From positions 39,026,762 through 39,090,761 of the forward strand of contig NC_053042.1 of the NCBI RefSeq assembly GCF_003473485.1: 64,000 nt of DNA, given 5' to 3'. Position numbers and translations under genes: made by a program. Numbering within the stretch: position 1 is the stretch's first letter; each line of letters starts with the position of its first letter. Shown here one piece after another: positions 44,082 through 56,600 of the stretch. The DNA is from Medicago truncatula. Lineage: Eukaryota; Streptophyta; Magnoliopsida; Fabales; Fabaceae. The notes beneath the pieces were generated by a model. The model was not told where the DNA came from and did not search any database. It saw only the letters and a list, made by a program, of their open reading frames with translations.

Positions 44082-47019
44082 TTACTTAGGCCTAACTTCT
44101 ATTCCTTCAAGAAAGAGACCTCTCTTCCAATTATTTGTCTCCTTAACATTCATTTGGACTTCATCTTCTAGGCCTGAATTGAAGAACTCTCCGATCTCAA
44201 TCTCCAACCACCCATCACTTCTCACACTAGGACGTTGCAATCCTACTGCTCTGTTATGCTGCATACCTTCCACTTCAACATTTGGATCCAAACAGACAAT
44301 TTTAGTATTACTGTGGCCACCTTCGACACCAACTGATAACTCTATAGGACAGTTCTGAAATCCTTCGGCATCAATCATCTTGAACACAAGATAAGCCGCA
44401 TACTGGGTATTTGGGGACAAGGCAAGGGTATTTATCATCCCACGAATATCAAGCCACCACACTTCAAGAAGCTCAGCAACTTCAGGGAACCTGTCCAAAA
44501 GTAGTTCTGCAATGATTAGAATATAGGAACTGAGTGAAAAGCTGAAAGTGGTTCATAGCATGTCTATTTTTTTATTTGTGCAAATGCAAGTAATTAGTTG
44601 TCATAATAGTATTTTCTCCTTTAACTCTTTCAGCCCATAACCCAAACAAGTTGACCTACACAGTTAATAAGTTTAAGTTATATATGTTGTTATAGGAAAA
44701 GGTATAATAGTCAAAGTAATTCACTGGCCACGGCTGCCAAGGACAGGTACTCAACCTCCACAATGGCACAAATGAACATTTAACAGTAGATAGCTTGGAT
44801 TCTACGACAAAAGTAAATTCCTAAGAAAACATGGTATTGGTAAGATGTAGTGCAAATGCAGGTCTGTGTCCAGGTATCTACGCATGTGGCCTAGTCAGCT
44901 TCCGCATATTCCTGCAGCTGCAAGTGTAAGGATGAAGTTCCAAAAAATAGTAGACCTTAGCCATATGTGCCTATCAAATATCTGAGGAGATTATAGACTA
45001 CAAGGCCCATACACATGCTGACTCGGTTTGTTGGCAGCATAACAGATGCAAATCTAGAAATTGTCCAGTATAATGGTATTGTAACAGTCACACTTTATTT
45101 TTTAAGAAGTAAAAACATTTTGGAGACAAATAGTCGAATTGAGAATACATTGTCACACTTTATTTGAAACTGAATTACGGAAGGAATGTCAGAAAATATG
45201 GAATTCAATACAACTTGAATGTAATGAGCATGGTTGACAAAGGTAACCATAAACATCATCGGTCTTCATACTCTTCCTTAACGACCACCTGCTGTCCTGA
45301 CTAGTTAAGGACTTGGCAAATAGAATAATGGATTAAGTCTAAATTTATAGAAAGGAATTTGAAATTTAATTTGGAACTAAAAACAAATCATGCAAAGTCA
45401 ATCGATCAAGTACTTGTGTAGCAATACCAAGGCTTAAAACAGGAACTGCATTTTTAGCTGTAAAGTAACAAACAAATTGGGCATAGATTTTAAAAATGTG
45501 GTGAAATGGTGCAACGAAAAAATATATAGGATTGTTGGTCGGAGCAACTAGGACCAAATAAAGAAACTATGCAGATGAAGAAATAACAGGATTACAGATG
45601 AAGGACTTATGTGCTTCAATCTGAACTCGGATGCAAGAGATAGCAGAGTGAAGAGTATGGATACATGATGCTGATACTTAGGTGAAGTGAAGTGTTATCG
45701 ATGGTGGATGGCAGACCATGGTGGAAAGGAAAAAATCCCCCATATTAAGCCGTCATAAGACACCATAGTGCAGCCATCCTTCACAAATTGTCCATAGTGG
45801 TTGTAAAAAAAAAAAAAAAAACACCATGGCCGATATTAGACGATATTGGAAGTGATATGGAGGAACAGACTCCAAATTATAAGCTACGGGCAACAGAAAC
45901 TTGTACAAGCACTGGTTTGACAAAATGTGCTTTAAATCTGGGTTTGAACCCAAGGAGTAGCTATGTGATTTGATATACGGCGTGGCTTTGAACACTACAG
46001 TAGCACCTTCTGGTCATTCATTCTTCACTAACTTGGATTAGAATATTCACCAGGAGGCAGTTGAAAATATGATTGCAAAAGACAATTGATTTTTAGAAGA
46101 AAAAGACATGACATACTCAATTTTAGAGTAAATGCTAATCAGTAATGACTTGATTTAGCCAACAAGAAAGATTCATCAATTCCTAGTGCATCTGGAAATT
46201 CAAAAGGCAATTTACGGAGATTGGTGAAGAAAAGAAAGGCATAAGGCATCTTCATGGCTCAATAATGAAAAACTCAAGGAAATGGAATTAACAATTCACA
46301 GAGAAGGCAGAAAGAACCAATAGCGTATCACTGGACACTTATCCATTTGCCTCAACTAAATTTTGTATTCATAAAGGCGTAATAATATAACTGTTAATGA
46401 AAATATATTGGGTGGTAATAGAAAATAATAGTATTATGATTAACACATGACATGAGAAAAAATAGAAAACTTAATATCTAAGCTAACCTAGAATTAGGCA
46501 TAGAAATCCAGTTCCAATAGCGTCGATCATCACCCCAAGCAATGGAGAGAGATCTAGCAGCAAGCATATAACACTTTTTTCCACTCTTCCTATCCAATTG
46601 AAAGCTCTACATTCATTTCAACACATCCAAAGGCTTATTAGCAATCTGAACTAAAAACATCTTAAAATATCAATAGCTTTTTTCTCGAAAATAAATCCAA
46701 ATTTCATATTTTCTCCCTTTCCCTATTGTCGGAGAGTACAAGAAGATACCTTCTGATCATTGTCGATGATGATAGGGAGATCAGAGAGAGCGAGATACAG
46801 AGCTTTTTTGGATGGTACATTAGCAAGGGATGGAGAGTGTGAGATGATAGAGTCGATGAAATGAGAATCGGAAGGGAGAAATTGATTCCAGACGGCGTCA
46901 GAATCGGCTGCAGATAGGAAAGTCTTGGAAACAACGGAGAGTCTGCCGGCATCAGCCGGAGTTGTGCGAGAGATTATGGCGGAAATGCATCCTTCCGATA
47001 ATTCCTCAAACTCTGTCAT
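44082..47019 (-). CDS. F-box protein PP2-B type (gene D, intact, 265 aa)
   Basis: Likely SCF adaptor with a PP2 lectin-like domain. Exon 1 is 47019-46750 (90 codons), exon 2 is 46606-46488 (119 nt), exon 3 is 44490-44082 (to the stop); all junctions fit GT-AG and the frame is kept. The F-box is [20 protein letters not shown] ... [20 protein letters not shown]. The linker is [20 protein letters not shown] ... [11 protein letters not shown]. The PP2 domain is [54 protein letters not shown] and LEGIEVRPK. Relative to gene B it lacks about 35 residues in the middle of the PP2 domain. Intron 2 is about 2 kb and holds a decayed copia fragment also present in F, H and I. No damage is seen. Confidence 0.92.
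44830..45080 (-). mobile_element. Ty1-copia pol relic in intron 2 of gene D
   Basis: Closely matches the H-copy relic at 62453-62674, in which a translated frame shows copia-like LLRYLTGTYGYGLLF and EYAEADYTTCVDT. Here the frame is broken. It lies at the same intron position as in F, H and I, so it entered before these copies were duplicated. Confidence 0.65.
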
Positions 47020-47153
47020 TCTTTTGCTTTTTTTTTACTTCTGAAGAAGAAAACAAGAATGAGAGGAGTGAATGAGAGAGGTGGAAATAGTTGTAGTCGT
47101 TGCAGCAAGTGTGTGAACCGAAGGGAAGAAGGTTCAACAATCAAGTCAAGTCT

Positions 47154-47162
47154 ACTTTATAG
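47154..47162 (-). promoter_or_regulatory. Candidate TATA box of gene D
   Basis: ACTATAAAG on the minus strand lies about 135 bp before the ATG. The corresponding stretch is deleted upstream of gene F. Confidence 0.35.
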
Positions 47163-48205
47163 TTTGTTTTTAGTATTTACAAATTCATATATTTAAACAT
47201 GTTTCCCGCAATGTTCCAGAAATCGAATGTTAATTAAACTCGGAATGTAAGTCTTATTTTTTTATTTTTTTATAGTTTTATTAACAATTTTGGGAACTTG
47301 TAAAACTTGCCTTTTGGGAACTTATGATTTTGTAAGTTTATTTTGTATTTTGATGTTTAGTTGAACAAATTGTTTTATTATGGTGGTTGAGAAAACCTTT
47401 ATAATTTAGTCATATTTTGCACTATTAAACTATTTACAATATTATATTAGTAAACTCGTACGAGTTCTCGAGTCGAATTTATCTAAACAAAACGAATTGA
47501 AGTAAACTCTCGAGTTGTAAAATCTTGATCCCCACGTATTCTTTTTCTAGACTAAAATTGTTCATGTAGATTTCAAGTTATTTTTAAGGTAAGTTCCCCA
47601 AAAAAGTTATTTTTTAAGTTATTTTTCTTTTCTTTTTACCAAAGCATAAATTTAAATCATATCATTGACAAAGTAGTAATAATGTTATAAACTAGTAAAA
47701 TTAAGATAATTATATAAAAAATAATTAGGACTAACTAGTAAAATTTCTATTAAATAACTTTTAATTTTATATGCAAAAGATTGTTTAATGTTTACACCAC
47801 CACACCCGTTTCAAACTTTATGTACTTATATCTACGTAAACAAATATTTATATATATATATTTGATAAAATTTATATAAAATTACCAATATTCTATACCA
47901 TTTATGAACACTTTATATAATTTTCTATCATTTAAAACTTTTTGGTTCCTATAAAATTACCAATTTGGTTTTTCATTTAAAAATGATTTTTTGTCCCTAT
48001 AAAATTGAACTTTTGTTTTTCATTTCTATAAAATTAATGATCTATGCATTTTTATTGAACATTTTTAATGTTGGTAAATCTCAACAAAATATCAAATGAT
48101 TTTAATTTTGAACAAGTATATATGTCAAATATTGAATGTGGAAAAGTTGAGACTTCAAATCTTCAATTTGTCATCTAAGACACAAGACTGCTTAATTCTT
48201 TTCCT
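47163..48205. repeat. Intergenic with a dispersed repeat and the duplicated flank of copy E
   Basis: 47260-47530 is an inverted relative of 30340-30670 (words such as gtaaactcgtacgagttctc). 47930-48205 matches the flank of copy C. No gene is supported. Confidence 0.5.
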
Positions 48206-48782
48206 TAGGACTAACTTCTATTCCTTAAAAGAAAGAAATTTCTCTTCTTCTCAACACTCTTGTTCACAATAACACTCATTTGCACTTCTTCATCTTCAAG
48301 GCTTGGATTGAAGAACTCCCCCATTTCAATCTCCAACCACCCATCGCTTCTCACAAATGGTTAGAGATTTAGCAGCAATCACATGCCACTTTTTTCCACT
48401 TCTTTTGTCCAATTGAAAACTCTGCATTTCAAACTAATTCAAGACTTATTGTCAGCATTCTGAACTAAACATATCAAAAATCACAATATATATTTTACAT
48501 CAATCAATTGAGCATTCGTATGAAGCTGTAAAAAATACCACATTCACCTATGTTTTGAAATTAATGGTTTCACAATCTTCTTTCTTAAACTGTTGTAGTA
48601 GAGTTGAAACTCTGCAAGTATAAAAATGGGTTGAAATCTTAAAGATATTAGATGTCGATACGAGTTAAGGACATTTTACAGTGCATAACCAATATCACAT
48701 CTTTTTATTTATATACATTTACAGGGCACAATAAAAAATACGAACAAATGAAACAAAATTGTTTATTTATTTAACTAATAAA

Positions 48783-49230
48783 ATTGTAAGGATGGTTGAA
48801 ATAAATATGAATGTGCATTCCAGACCAGAGGTACTTTTATCCTTGATAAAACTGAATGGTTTAGACGTTTAGTCCAATTTGTGAGGTACATGTGAAGAAA
48901 TTTTTGGTTTATTATTCGTTTTGGAATGGTTCATGAGCTTAACATGGGGTCTATTGATTTTGAGTTGATTGCAAAGAAAGTGTTTGATAGTTTTTTTTTT
49001 TTACGTTACATAATTTGGGATATTATTCAACATTGTAAGACTTTTTTTAGGAAATTTTATGAAAACTCTGGTGTTGAGTTTATGCGGAGACAAACAAACG
49101 AGGTTGCTAAAAGTTTATCTTAGACATCCACATTATGAGCTAATTTCCTGATATTAATTAAAATATCAAATTGAATTGAACACACCTTGATTAATGAAAT
49201 GTTATAAGTCTGTTTCTCTAAAAACATTAT
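48783..49230 (+). mobile_element. Degenerate LINE 3' end (RNase H fragment)
   Basis: Readable pieces are VHELNMGSIDFELIAKKVFD, IIQHCKTFFRKFYENSGVEF and MRRQTNEVAKSLS, matching the RNase H region of the LINE at 4058-5108. Frame breaks occur upstream (around 48800-48900), and the C-terminal end (atta-atgaaatgttataa) is close to the end of the other copy. It sits inside intron 1 of copy E. Confidence 0.75.
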
Positions 49231-49285
49231 AAGGATACCAATTTAATAAATGGTATTGCTAATGAGTGATCTAAAGAGGACTTTT

Positions 49286-49421
49286 CTTTTGGTCAAGTAG
49301 CCTAGCGGCTAGAGAAATTTACCTTAAAGGTGAATAAGTGGAGTGTACGGGGTTCGAACCCTGGTCCCTGCATATAATATGCATTATCCCTTATTAAGTG
49401 AGCTAAGCTCACATGACTGAT
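49286..49421 (+). mobile_element. tRNA-derived SINE with A and B boxes
   Basis: The A-box-like tagcctagcggctag and a good B box ggttcgaaccc (49351-49361) lie about 45 bp apart. The 3' part runs to ctcacatgactgat. gactttt on each side (49279-49285 and 49422-49428) is a possible short target duplication. Confidence 0.7.
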
Positions 49422-49840
49422 GACTTTTAAGAATTCCTAATTAAGAAAATGTTTATTGAATTTCCAATTTAGCCCTAATATTAGAGACCAGGAAAACCAG
49501 TTTACTTACTATTATGTTGTTAACGATAACAAGCCCTAATATTCGAGAAATTTGAGGGTTACAAAGAAAAATAACTTTCGACATTGTCAATAATGATAGG
49601 GGGTCAAATAGAGCAAGATAGAGAGCCTTTTCGGTTGGGGCTATGGCAAGGGAAGGGGACTCTAAGATGATAGAGTTGATAAAAATATAATCATAACAGA
49701 GAAATTGATTCTAGACAGTGTCAAAATCGACGATAGAGAGGAAAGAAAGTCTTGGAAACAACGGAGAGCATGCAAGCATTGACCAAAGTCGTATAAGAAA
49801 GTATTGCGCCAATGCATCCTTTCGATAATTCTTTAAAGAG

Positions 49841-52791
49841 AAATGATACTTGTACAACATTTTATGACAACTTTTGTAACAACTTTCTCTTTTATACTTT
49901 ATGTTTTTAATTTATATCTCCATTATTTTGATTTTCGCGTCAATGCTTAATTTTCTATGTTTTTACTTTCTCTCTATTATTTTGATTTTCCTGTCAATAC
50001 TTAATTTTCTTTATAAATCTATGGTTTTTTTTTTATTTTATAAATTGTCATATAAAAGATTGTTCAAATTTCGTTATTTTCCTTTTTGCCATTCTTTTTC
50101 CTTTTACCTATGAAAAATAAATAACTGCGTATAAACAGAAAACATAACAAGATTTTTTTTTTTCTTTCAAAAGAGATTTAAAATTGAAATTTGGTTTAGT
50201 CGTTCGACTATTTATACTAGGTTTTTCAGGGTTAAATAGAATTTGGATCTCTATAATGAATAAAGATAGAAAATTATGGCCCAATGTCCCGAATAGGAGC
50301 TGAGTTAAGAACTTAAGATAAGAGCTTAATTTACTGATTTGTCTCTATAAAATAAAATATTAAAATCTAATAAAATATAAATATAAAATAAGAGTTTAAT
50401 TCCCTTAAAAAAGAGTTTAATTCATATAATTGGTAAGTGTAAAGTTACTTTACACCTACATCCCATAATTGTTGTCATGTTATTTAGGGTGCAGGGTTAT
50501 TTCAAGAAAACAATAAGAAAAATTTATAGAAAAAATCATTTTTGTAATTTTGAAGTGTTTGTTTAGTTTTTTTTTTTTTTAACTCTAATGAAAAGTATCA
50601 GAGATTCAGAATTAGCTTTAGATTATTATCTTTTTCTATTATTCTATTATTGTTGAAACTTTTGTGATGATTTTTTTTTTTGAACAAGCTGAAACTTTTG
50701 TGATGATAAAGCAGTAAAAAGGATAAAGTTATTTTATTTTAGCTCTTGGCATTCCAAATGGGATGCGCCCATTAACCGGTAGCCCAATATAATTGTTTCC
50801 TACATCCCCAAATGAAATCAAACGCGGAATCAAACCAAACAAAACAAAACAAACCAAACACGTAAACAAACTGAATCATCATCTTTGTTCATCATCATCA
50901 CCATCGGAATCTTCAATCTCATCATCAACACCGTCGTTCATCATCATCACCGTGATTCCCCATCATCATCACCGTACCGAAATCATCATCATCATCACCA
51001 CCGTCATTCATCATCATCACCGTCAATCAAAATTGTATATGTTAGTTGAAAATGGTTTCAGAGTGTTAATTTGGTTCAATGACAGTCACAAATGTCTTTA
51101 TTATAGTATGTTTTGTATAAAATTATGCCAAAACCATCTTGTTGTGGAAATGGTTTCTGTGAGTTGTACTCCAAAATCATTAGATGTACTTAATGGTTTC
51201 CAACAGGTGAAAAAAACTAAGAATCTAGAGCCATTGCCATCATTCAGTTTTGGACTGACACAATTGGAGGAGGAGGAAAGAAATGGTTTCTGTGAGTTGT
51301 AGTCCAAAACCATTTTGCTGTGGAAATGGTTTTTGTGAGTTGTACTCCAAAACCACCAAAATCTCCATCGGCGGTGTCTTCTTCTTGAATAGTAAATTCA
51401 TTTTCCAACAATTCATTTTTAGAGTTTTCACTACAAAGCCACCAAAATCACTAAGCTCAAACACTGTTTCGATCCATCAAGAAACGAACTGATCAAAGAG
51501 AAGGAGGTAGAAAGTTTTTCTGTTCATATCTTAATCCTTAGATTTACGCTTGTTTACTGTTTGTCTTTGAAAAACAATTTCGAAAATGAGAAGTAGGAAG
51601 AAAAGGATTGATGAATATATAATTTGTTTTTGAAACGACGGGGTTTTGAGTTTCGATGCGGTGGTGCCACCACAGGCCACCGCGCCGGAAAAGCAATTCT
51701 CGCCCAGAGAAGAAGATATAAGGTGGCGCTGGTTTGAATGTCCTAAATAGAGAAGTGAGCAAAGTATTTTTAGAGAGGTTTTTTTTTTTTTTTTTTTTTT
51801 GTCAAAATGAAGATATACCTCTTTCCTTTATTTCTTGATTTTGTGTAGTTTGAAAAGTCTAGGATTATTACACGTGTACACTAGATCTGATGGCTGTGAA
51901 GTGTTTATGCAGGGTGCATAAGGAAATGTCTTATGCATAATAACTTTTGCCTTCCAAATGCTAATGGTAGTGAACATGTCCTTTGGCTGTTGTTTCTATC
52001 CTATGACATTCTCATGTGTCTTAATGTTTTTGGGGATTTTCAGAATTTGGAGAGTGTTTACCATGTTTTTGGGTAGAAAATGTGTTTATCACCTATTCGG
52101 ATTATACAATCCAAATACCTCATTATAGCAGTGCGCATTTTTTTATTTATTATAAAATCCGAACACTCCATACCATCCTTATTGTGCCAAAAATTCAGAA
52201 AAAATTGGTTCGGATTATATAATCCGAATTGTATTAGCACAAAGATTGAGTCTATTTAAGACATAGATAGTCAATTTAAGAACTGTACTAACCATCATAA
52301 CCCTCCTCCTTGTGTTTCAGGTCATTGTTAGTTGTTCTTGTCAAGTCCAATAGAAAATCATAAGGGGTACAAAGTAATACAATATAATCATCTTCACCAA
52401 TATCGAATAATTTATATTACAGAAGAAGTTTTTATTATCTTCGTCAACATGTCCAGAGCACAAAAGATGTTTTTATTATCTTCGTCAACATGTACAAAAA
52501 CACATAAACTTGAACGATAATACGGCTATCTATAAGGGGACGCTTTTACTACTAGGGTATTTTTTGACATTTTACATGTAAGGTCTATGTAGTGTATGTT
52601 TGGTTTTAAATTTGGAGGGTCAAAATTGATTCTATAGGTTGAAGAATTGATTTTATCATGTTTGAATGATTTGAAGGAGAATTGATTCAACTTAAAGTTA
52701 AAAATTGTAGCTTTTGCCTTCTATAATTGGTATCACTATGAATTTGCAGAAATCACACTCACATCATGATTTTGTAGAAACTCAAAAATGT
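49841..52791. other. Intergenic with low-complexity and repeated words, no supported gene
   Basis: 50880-51030 is a CAT/ATC-rich tract that creates a His/Ile-rich frame (50793-51302). 51144-51180, 51279-51312 and 51319-51356 hold three copies of ggaaatggtttctgtgagtt. 52209-52228 is a perfect 20-bp palindrome with a diverged copy at 52096-52115. 52429-52453 and 52469-52493 are a 25-bp direct repeat (gtttttattatcttcgtcaa). I do not recognise a protein or RNA gene. Confidence 0.5.
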
Positions 52792-52881
52792 CCTCATGAG
52801 TTTAACTTATTGGTATGGACAATGTATAACATATGCAAGGTCCGAATTCGAATCTCGGTCACCACAAAAAAAAAAAAAAAA
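52792..52881 (+). mobile_element. tRNA-derived SINE with poly(A) and ~12-bp target duplication
   Basis: The A-box-like tttaacttattggtatgg and the B-box-like aattcgaatctc are followed by an A tail at 52865-52881. Near-identical flanks actcaaaaatgt (52780-52791) and actaaaaaatgt (52882-52893) are the target duplication. The 3' flanks of C (43390-43430) show the same unique sequence (gcttttgcgaaatcatgaca) without the insertion. Confidence 0.8.
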
Positions 52882-52893
52882 ACTAAAAAATGT

Positions 52894-53639
52894 AACTTTT
52901 GTAAAATCACGATAGCTCATCGTATTTTTGTCAAACTCACTGCTAAAACCATAAACATAATTTGCTTCTATTTTAATCAATCCATAAAAAATATGGAGAA
53001 AAAAAAGAAAAAAGAAGAGGTGCAGTCTCCATGACTTTTAATTATTTAAATTGAGTCATTTTATTATTCTGAACTTGGGTTTATAATTTAATTCATTCAT
53101 ACTATTAAAAAAACAATTCTTATATTTTGCAGTGGTTTAAATTGCAGTCCACTTAAGACATTGCTTCCACTTAAATCAATATTGTTACTCAAGCACAGTG
53201 TCCATCACAGACCAGTAGTGAGTACTGGAAGGAGAGTCAATCCTTCTTCATAATACGTTTCAGCTTACTATTCATGAGTAATAAACTAATAATATTGATT
53301 AAAATAGAACCAATGCCTTAAACAGACCAGAATTTAAATCACTGGAATAAATTCAGTCCCCAACGATCATAGTTGAGGGTTCCAAATCAATAATTTGCAG
53401 CAAATTCATATTGCATCAAAGTATATTATATAGTTCAAACAATCAATAGTAATAAGTGATATAAACACAACTATCCCAATATATTGAACCATGACATGTA
53501 AATAAAAGTTGTACATACATATGCTTTACAAAGAAACAGTTTGGAAGAAACATATATGTAACATAGTATTTTGACAATCTTCAAACCACCACTAGATGCA
53601 AGACCCCTTTCATAGTTCATGGAATGTTACTTAATTGTC
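52894..53639. other. 3' flank of gene F, shared with D and H
   Basis: Homologous to 43380-44080 and 61280-61850. No gene; it contains the presumed polyadenylation region of gene F. Confidence 0.55.
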
Positions 53640-56600
53640 TTACTTAGGCCTGACTTCTATTCCTTCAAGAAAGAGACCACTCTTCGAATTATAATCATCT
53701 GTCTCCTTTATATTCATTTGAACTTCTTCATCTTCTTCGCCTGAATTGAAGAACTCCCCGATTTCAATCTCCAACCACCCATCGCTTCTCACACTAGGGC
53801 GTTGCAATCCTACTGCTACGTTATGCAGCCTACCTTCCACATTTGGATCCAAACAGACAATTTTAGTACTTTTATGGCCACCTTCGACACAAATTGATAA
53901 CACCACGGGACAATTTGGATTCCGAAATCCAAAGCCACCAATCATCTTGAACACAAGATAAGCTGCATACTGAGTATTTGGGGACAATGCAAGCATGTTT
54001 ATCATCCCACTAATATGAAGCCAACAAACAACAAGAAGCTCAGCGACTTCAGGGAACCTATCCAAAAGTTGAAAAATTAGAATATAGGAACCGAGAGAAA
54101 AGCTGAAAGTGATTCATTACATCTCTATTTTTTATTTGGGACAAGCAAATGTTAGTAATTAGTTAGTATATTAGCATTTTTCTTCTTTAACTCTTCCAAC
54201 CCTTAGCCCAAACAATTTGACCTACCCAGTTAATAAGTTAGATATGCCGTTATACGAAAAGACAATAATAATAGTTAAGGTAATTTGACCTACTCAACTT
54301 CCACAAATGAACGTCTGCTAGTAGATTGCTTGGATTCCAAGACAGGTAAATTTCTAAGAAAACACGGTATTGGTAAGATGTAGTGCATCTGCGGGTGTGT
54401 GTCCAGTGTCTATGCAAGTGGCCTAGTCAGCTACTGCATAGGTCTTCAGCTGCAAGGGTAAGGAAGAAGTTGCAGAAAATAGAACACCGTAGACATGTGC
54501 GTATTTCAAATATCTGAACATATAATAGACTATATCAAGACGAGGACTACAAGGCCTAGACACAAGCTGACTCATTTTGTTGACATCATAACAGATGCAA
54601 ATCTAGAAATTGTCCAGTATAATAGTGTTCAATTTGTATACATTAAGAAGTAAAAAACATTTTGAAGACAAATAGTCAACTCGAGAATAATGAGTACACT
54701 GTCACACTTTATTTGAAACTTAATTATGGAAGGAATGTCAAAAAATGGGGAATTCAATTCAACTTTTGAATGTAATAAGCATGGTAGACAAGGTAACCAT
54801 GAACATCATCAGTCTTCATAGTCTTCCTCAAAGACCATCTGCTGTCCTTGTTGATGAAGGACTCAGCAAATAAAATAACAAAATAAGTATAAGCTTATAG
54901 CAATGAATTTATATAAATCGATTTGAACTTGAATATAGGAACTGAAAACAAATCATGAAAATTCAATTTATCAAGAACAATGTGTAGTAATACCAAGGCT
55001 TAAAAAAGGAGCAGTTTCTTTAGTTGTAAACTAACAAACAAATTGAGCAGAGATTTTAAAAATTTGGTAAAATGATACATTGAAAAAACAAATAGGATTG
55101 GTTGTCGCGACAATTAGGATAAAAAACCTATGTAAATGAAGCAATAACTGCATCATTAAAGATGAAGGATCTTGGTGTTCAAGGTGAACTTGGATGGGGT
55201 GCAGATCCTCTCCATTTGGGGAGTAAATGGCCATCTCAATTTCCTTTCATAAAAAAAGACACGTGGCAAATCAAGATATCAATGGCACACATTTATTTCT
55301 TACAATTAAAAAAACATTTATTTCAGAAACAAAAAGAGTATTTCTTCATCTACCAACCCTTCACTGCCCGAGGTTCAGCAACCGCATCCATCGCGTCGAC
55401 ATGGTGACCTCCGCCAGTTTTTGCCACCACTTGCCTCCTCATGTCTGAACTTGTGTCTTTCTCTGTGACTGTTGTGTTGTATCGGCCATTTAAATTCTTT
55501 AATTTTTAAGTGTTATAAATCTTTTAATCTTCCTTCTGTTTTCTTTTCTTTAATATTCTGATCTTCTTCATCAAGGTTTTTCCTTTACCATCTAACATAT
55601 GAATCCTTCCTGGTATTGTGTGATTGTTGATGGAAATTATTCTTTTAATCTTTATATTTTCCTTAACATTTACACAGCTGATACAAGCAATCACATAACC
55701 TTCTAGTTAAGTTGCTCATAAATCACAACCAATTTAATTGTTGGCATGGGTTGAACATCAGATAAGAAATAAACAGACCAAGAAGAACTTTATAACCGCA
55801 ACATGAAGAAGAATCGGCACGCAAAGGACAATCTCAATGTTTGGCAACAAGGCTATGGTGACGCTATGACGGAATAAGGAGGTGTAGTCAGCAACGACAA
55901 ACACAAAGGAACTGGGATGGGATTTATATGGAACTGGGATCTTAAGAACTCCATTGACAGAGAGAAGAGAGGAGGTCGTAGCTTTTTATATTTTGTTTAA
56001 TACAATTAAAATAAAAAATAAAATAATCCGTGAAATGATTCTGAACCATTGATATTTACTTATCGATGTGTCTTGTTTTTATGAAAGGAAATTGAGATGG
56101 CCATTTCCTCACCAAATGGAGAGGATCTGCACCCACTTGGATGAAAGAGATAGATGAGTGAATAGCATGGATACACTCTGCTAATACTTAGCAGAAGTGA
56201 AGTGTTATCTATGATGGATGGCAGACCACAGCACAAAGAAAAAAGTACGCACTTTTTAGCCACCACAAAACACCACGGCGCCACCATAGCCGATATTTGA
56301 CAACAATGGAAGTGATATTGAGAAACAAATTTTAAGCTACAGGGACATCAAATATTTGTCCAAGCACTGGTTTGACTGAACGTGCTTTAAATTTGAGTTT
56401 GAAATCAAGGGCATAGCTACATGGAGCAACATGGGAAATTCAATAATCAAAGGAACCAGAAAATGAGGAGAATTGTAAGAGAGAAACAGAGAAGCACAAC
56501 TTAAATAAAATTGTAATTGGAATCTCTCTGTATTGATAAAGGAATCTCCATAAGTAGAATTGAACAAAGGGAAATATGAACTAAGCCATTTATGCAAAAT

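Larger units (their letters stand above)
48206..49840 (-). pseudogene. F-box/PP2-B copy E: exons 2 and 3 fused by deletion, LINE and SINE inserted
   Basis: Only the last part of exon 3 remains (48357-48206, containing [16 protein letters not shown]). It joins directly at about 48357 to part of exon 2 (48426-48358, with IAAKSLTI). The intron and the intervening coding sequence are lost. Exon 1 is recognisable at about 49840-49568 ([12 protein letters not shown] core with LSVVSKTF) but carries frameshifts, and the Trp codon position is TAG. Intron 1 has taken up a LINE fragment and a SINE. Intron 1 matches that of copy G (caattgagcattcgtatg), so C, E and G seem to be one subfamily. Confidence 0.8.

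Noticed and set aside
49351..49361. Possible tRNA gene around the B-box ggttcgaaccc
   Set aside because: No cloverleaf can be formed with the A box present and no acceptor stem pairs; spacing and tail fit a SINE.
50793..51302. 169-aa frame with His/Ile runs
   Set aside because: Low-complexity (CAT)n translation; no family, and repeated words in other frames explain the openness.
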